In this document: positions 49,385 through 49,736 of the stretch, one piece after another
Layout: every line of letters begins with the position of its first letter
Numbering within the stretch: position 1 is the first letter of the stretch
Source of the DNA: Pseudobacillus wudalianchiensis
Lineage (GTDB): Bacteria; Bacillota; Bacilli; Bacillales; Domibacillaceae
Length of the DNA stretch: 49,736 nucleotides
NCBI RefSeq assembly: GCF_001685015.1
Contig: NZ_MAYT01000008.1
Coordinates: 1 to 49,736, forward strand
Direction of reading: 5' to 3'
Program-made: the position numbers and the translations under genes
The notes under the pieces: model-generated
Told to the model about the DNA's origin: nothing
The model's database searches: none
Seen by the model: only the letters and a program-made list of their open reading frames with translations

Positions 49385-49576
49385 TCACGAGAAAACAGAA
49401 GGCTTTCTTATTTTGCCCAATTTTTTCACAAGCTGTTCGTACTTTTCAGTTCCAGGTTCTGTTTGAACAATTTCTCTTTCACATTCCCAACAAATAAAAG
49501 CAGTATATACATACATACCGTCTTCTTTCTCTTCTTCACATACTACACAAGTCTTCCCTTTATATAATTTTTTCAA
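49385..49576 (-). CDS. csfB: Anti-sigma factor Gin (CsfB)
   Basis: The 63-residue zinc protein inhibits sigma-G and sigma-E in B. subtilis, keeping sigma-G silent until engulfment is complete. Two Cys pairs are visible, CVVC near the start and CWEC in the middle. TTG 49576 is chosen because AGGAGG is 8 nt upstream; GTG 49585 overlaps that site. It has a sigma-F promoter upstream, as expected for a forespore gene. Confidence 0.92.
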   Translation of the reverse strand: MKKLYKGKTCVVCEEEKEDGMYVYTAFICWECEREIVQTEPGTEKYEQLVKKLGKIRKPSVFS

Positions 49577-49596
49577 CTTCTCCACCTCCTGAAAGC

Positions 49597-49626
49597 TAGT
49601 ATGTCCTTTGTTTGTTAAAAATATAC
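49597..49626 (-). promoter_or_regulatory. Sigma-F promoter of csfB
   Basis: GTATA (49622-49626) and GGACATACTA (49597-49606) with a 15-bp spacer on the minus strand match the sigma-F consensus GYWTA-N15/16-GGNNANAHTR at every position. Confidence 0.85.
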
Positions 49627-49706
49627 GAATCTAGTGATTATCTATAGATTCTTAAGAACATGTTTTAAACCGCTTTCCGAGGAACCCCTTTAACAAGACC
49701 TAAATA

Positions 49707-49736
49707 CAAAAAAAGAACAGCTAAATGCTGTTCTTT
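49707..49736 (-). terminator. Terminator of the gene upstream of csfB
   Basis: Hairpin AAAGAACAGC-ATTTA-GCTGTTCTTT with a T run on the minus strand at the right edge. It ends transcription of a gene or rRNA operon lying to the right of the window. Confidence 0.8.

Overview
The window is a 49.7 kb stretch of core chromosome from an endospore-forming member of the Bacillaceae (Bacillus-like Firmicutes). Protein similarity as I remember it, gene order, and the signals for sigma-F, sigma-H, sigma-B and Spo0A all point there. It is not Bacillus subtilis itself: several genes expected from that genome are missing and many residues differ. No species is claimed. Nearly every gene lies on the minus strand. 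By comparison with the B. subtilis map (csfB to lysS, about 2-9 degrees) the replication origin should lie to the right, so these genes are co-directional with replication. Only abrB, two tRNA genes and one small VOC-family gene are on the plus strand.

Right to left, in the direction of transcription: csfB (gin) behind a sigma-F promoter; yaaO, tmk, darA, yaaR, holB, ricT, yabA, yabB, yazA and rsmI (nucleotide supply, c-di-AMP sensing, replication control, RNA modification); divergent abrB; metG, a perfect parS site, tatD, rnmV, ksgA; yabG, veg, sspF; ispE, purR, ridA; spoVG, glmU, prs; an intergenic island of three palindromic repeats; ctc, pth, fin, mfd; spoVT, yabM, yabN, rqcP (yabO); yabP, yabQ, divIC, yabR; the plus-strand VOC gene and tRNA-Glu/tRNA-Met; spoIIE, yabS, yabT, tilS, hpt, ftsH; coaX, hslO; cysK; folP, folB, folK, yazB, dusB, lysS. 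At the left edge are tandem promoters and a boxA-like leader for an rRNA operon that lies just outside the window.

The functional themes are sporulation (spoIIE, spoVG, spoVT, yabG, yabP/Q, fin, csfB, sspF, abrB), translation and RNA maturation (lysS, metG, tilS, rsmI, ksgA, rnmV, pth, two tRNAs), folate, nucleotide and cofactor synthesis, and the division/replication link (divIC, yabA, parS). Compared with B. subtilis, the following are absent from their usual places: pabB-pabA-pabC before folP, yacD between hslO and cysK, yabE between tatD and rnmV, and xpaC-yaaN between csfB and yaaO.

I found no new multi-gene system. The points most worth a second look are non-coding: three tandem palindromic repeat units abutting the prs stop codon plus a decayed relative upstream of sspF, the parS site inside the loop of the metG terminator, the Spo0A-type spoIIE promoter back-to-back with the tRNA promoter, an attenuator-like hairpin in the metG leader, and two spaced Spo0A-like boxes in the abrB-metG intergenic region.
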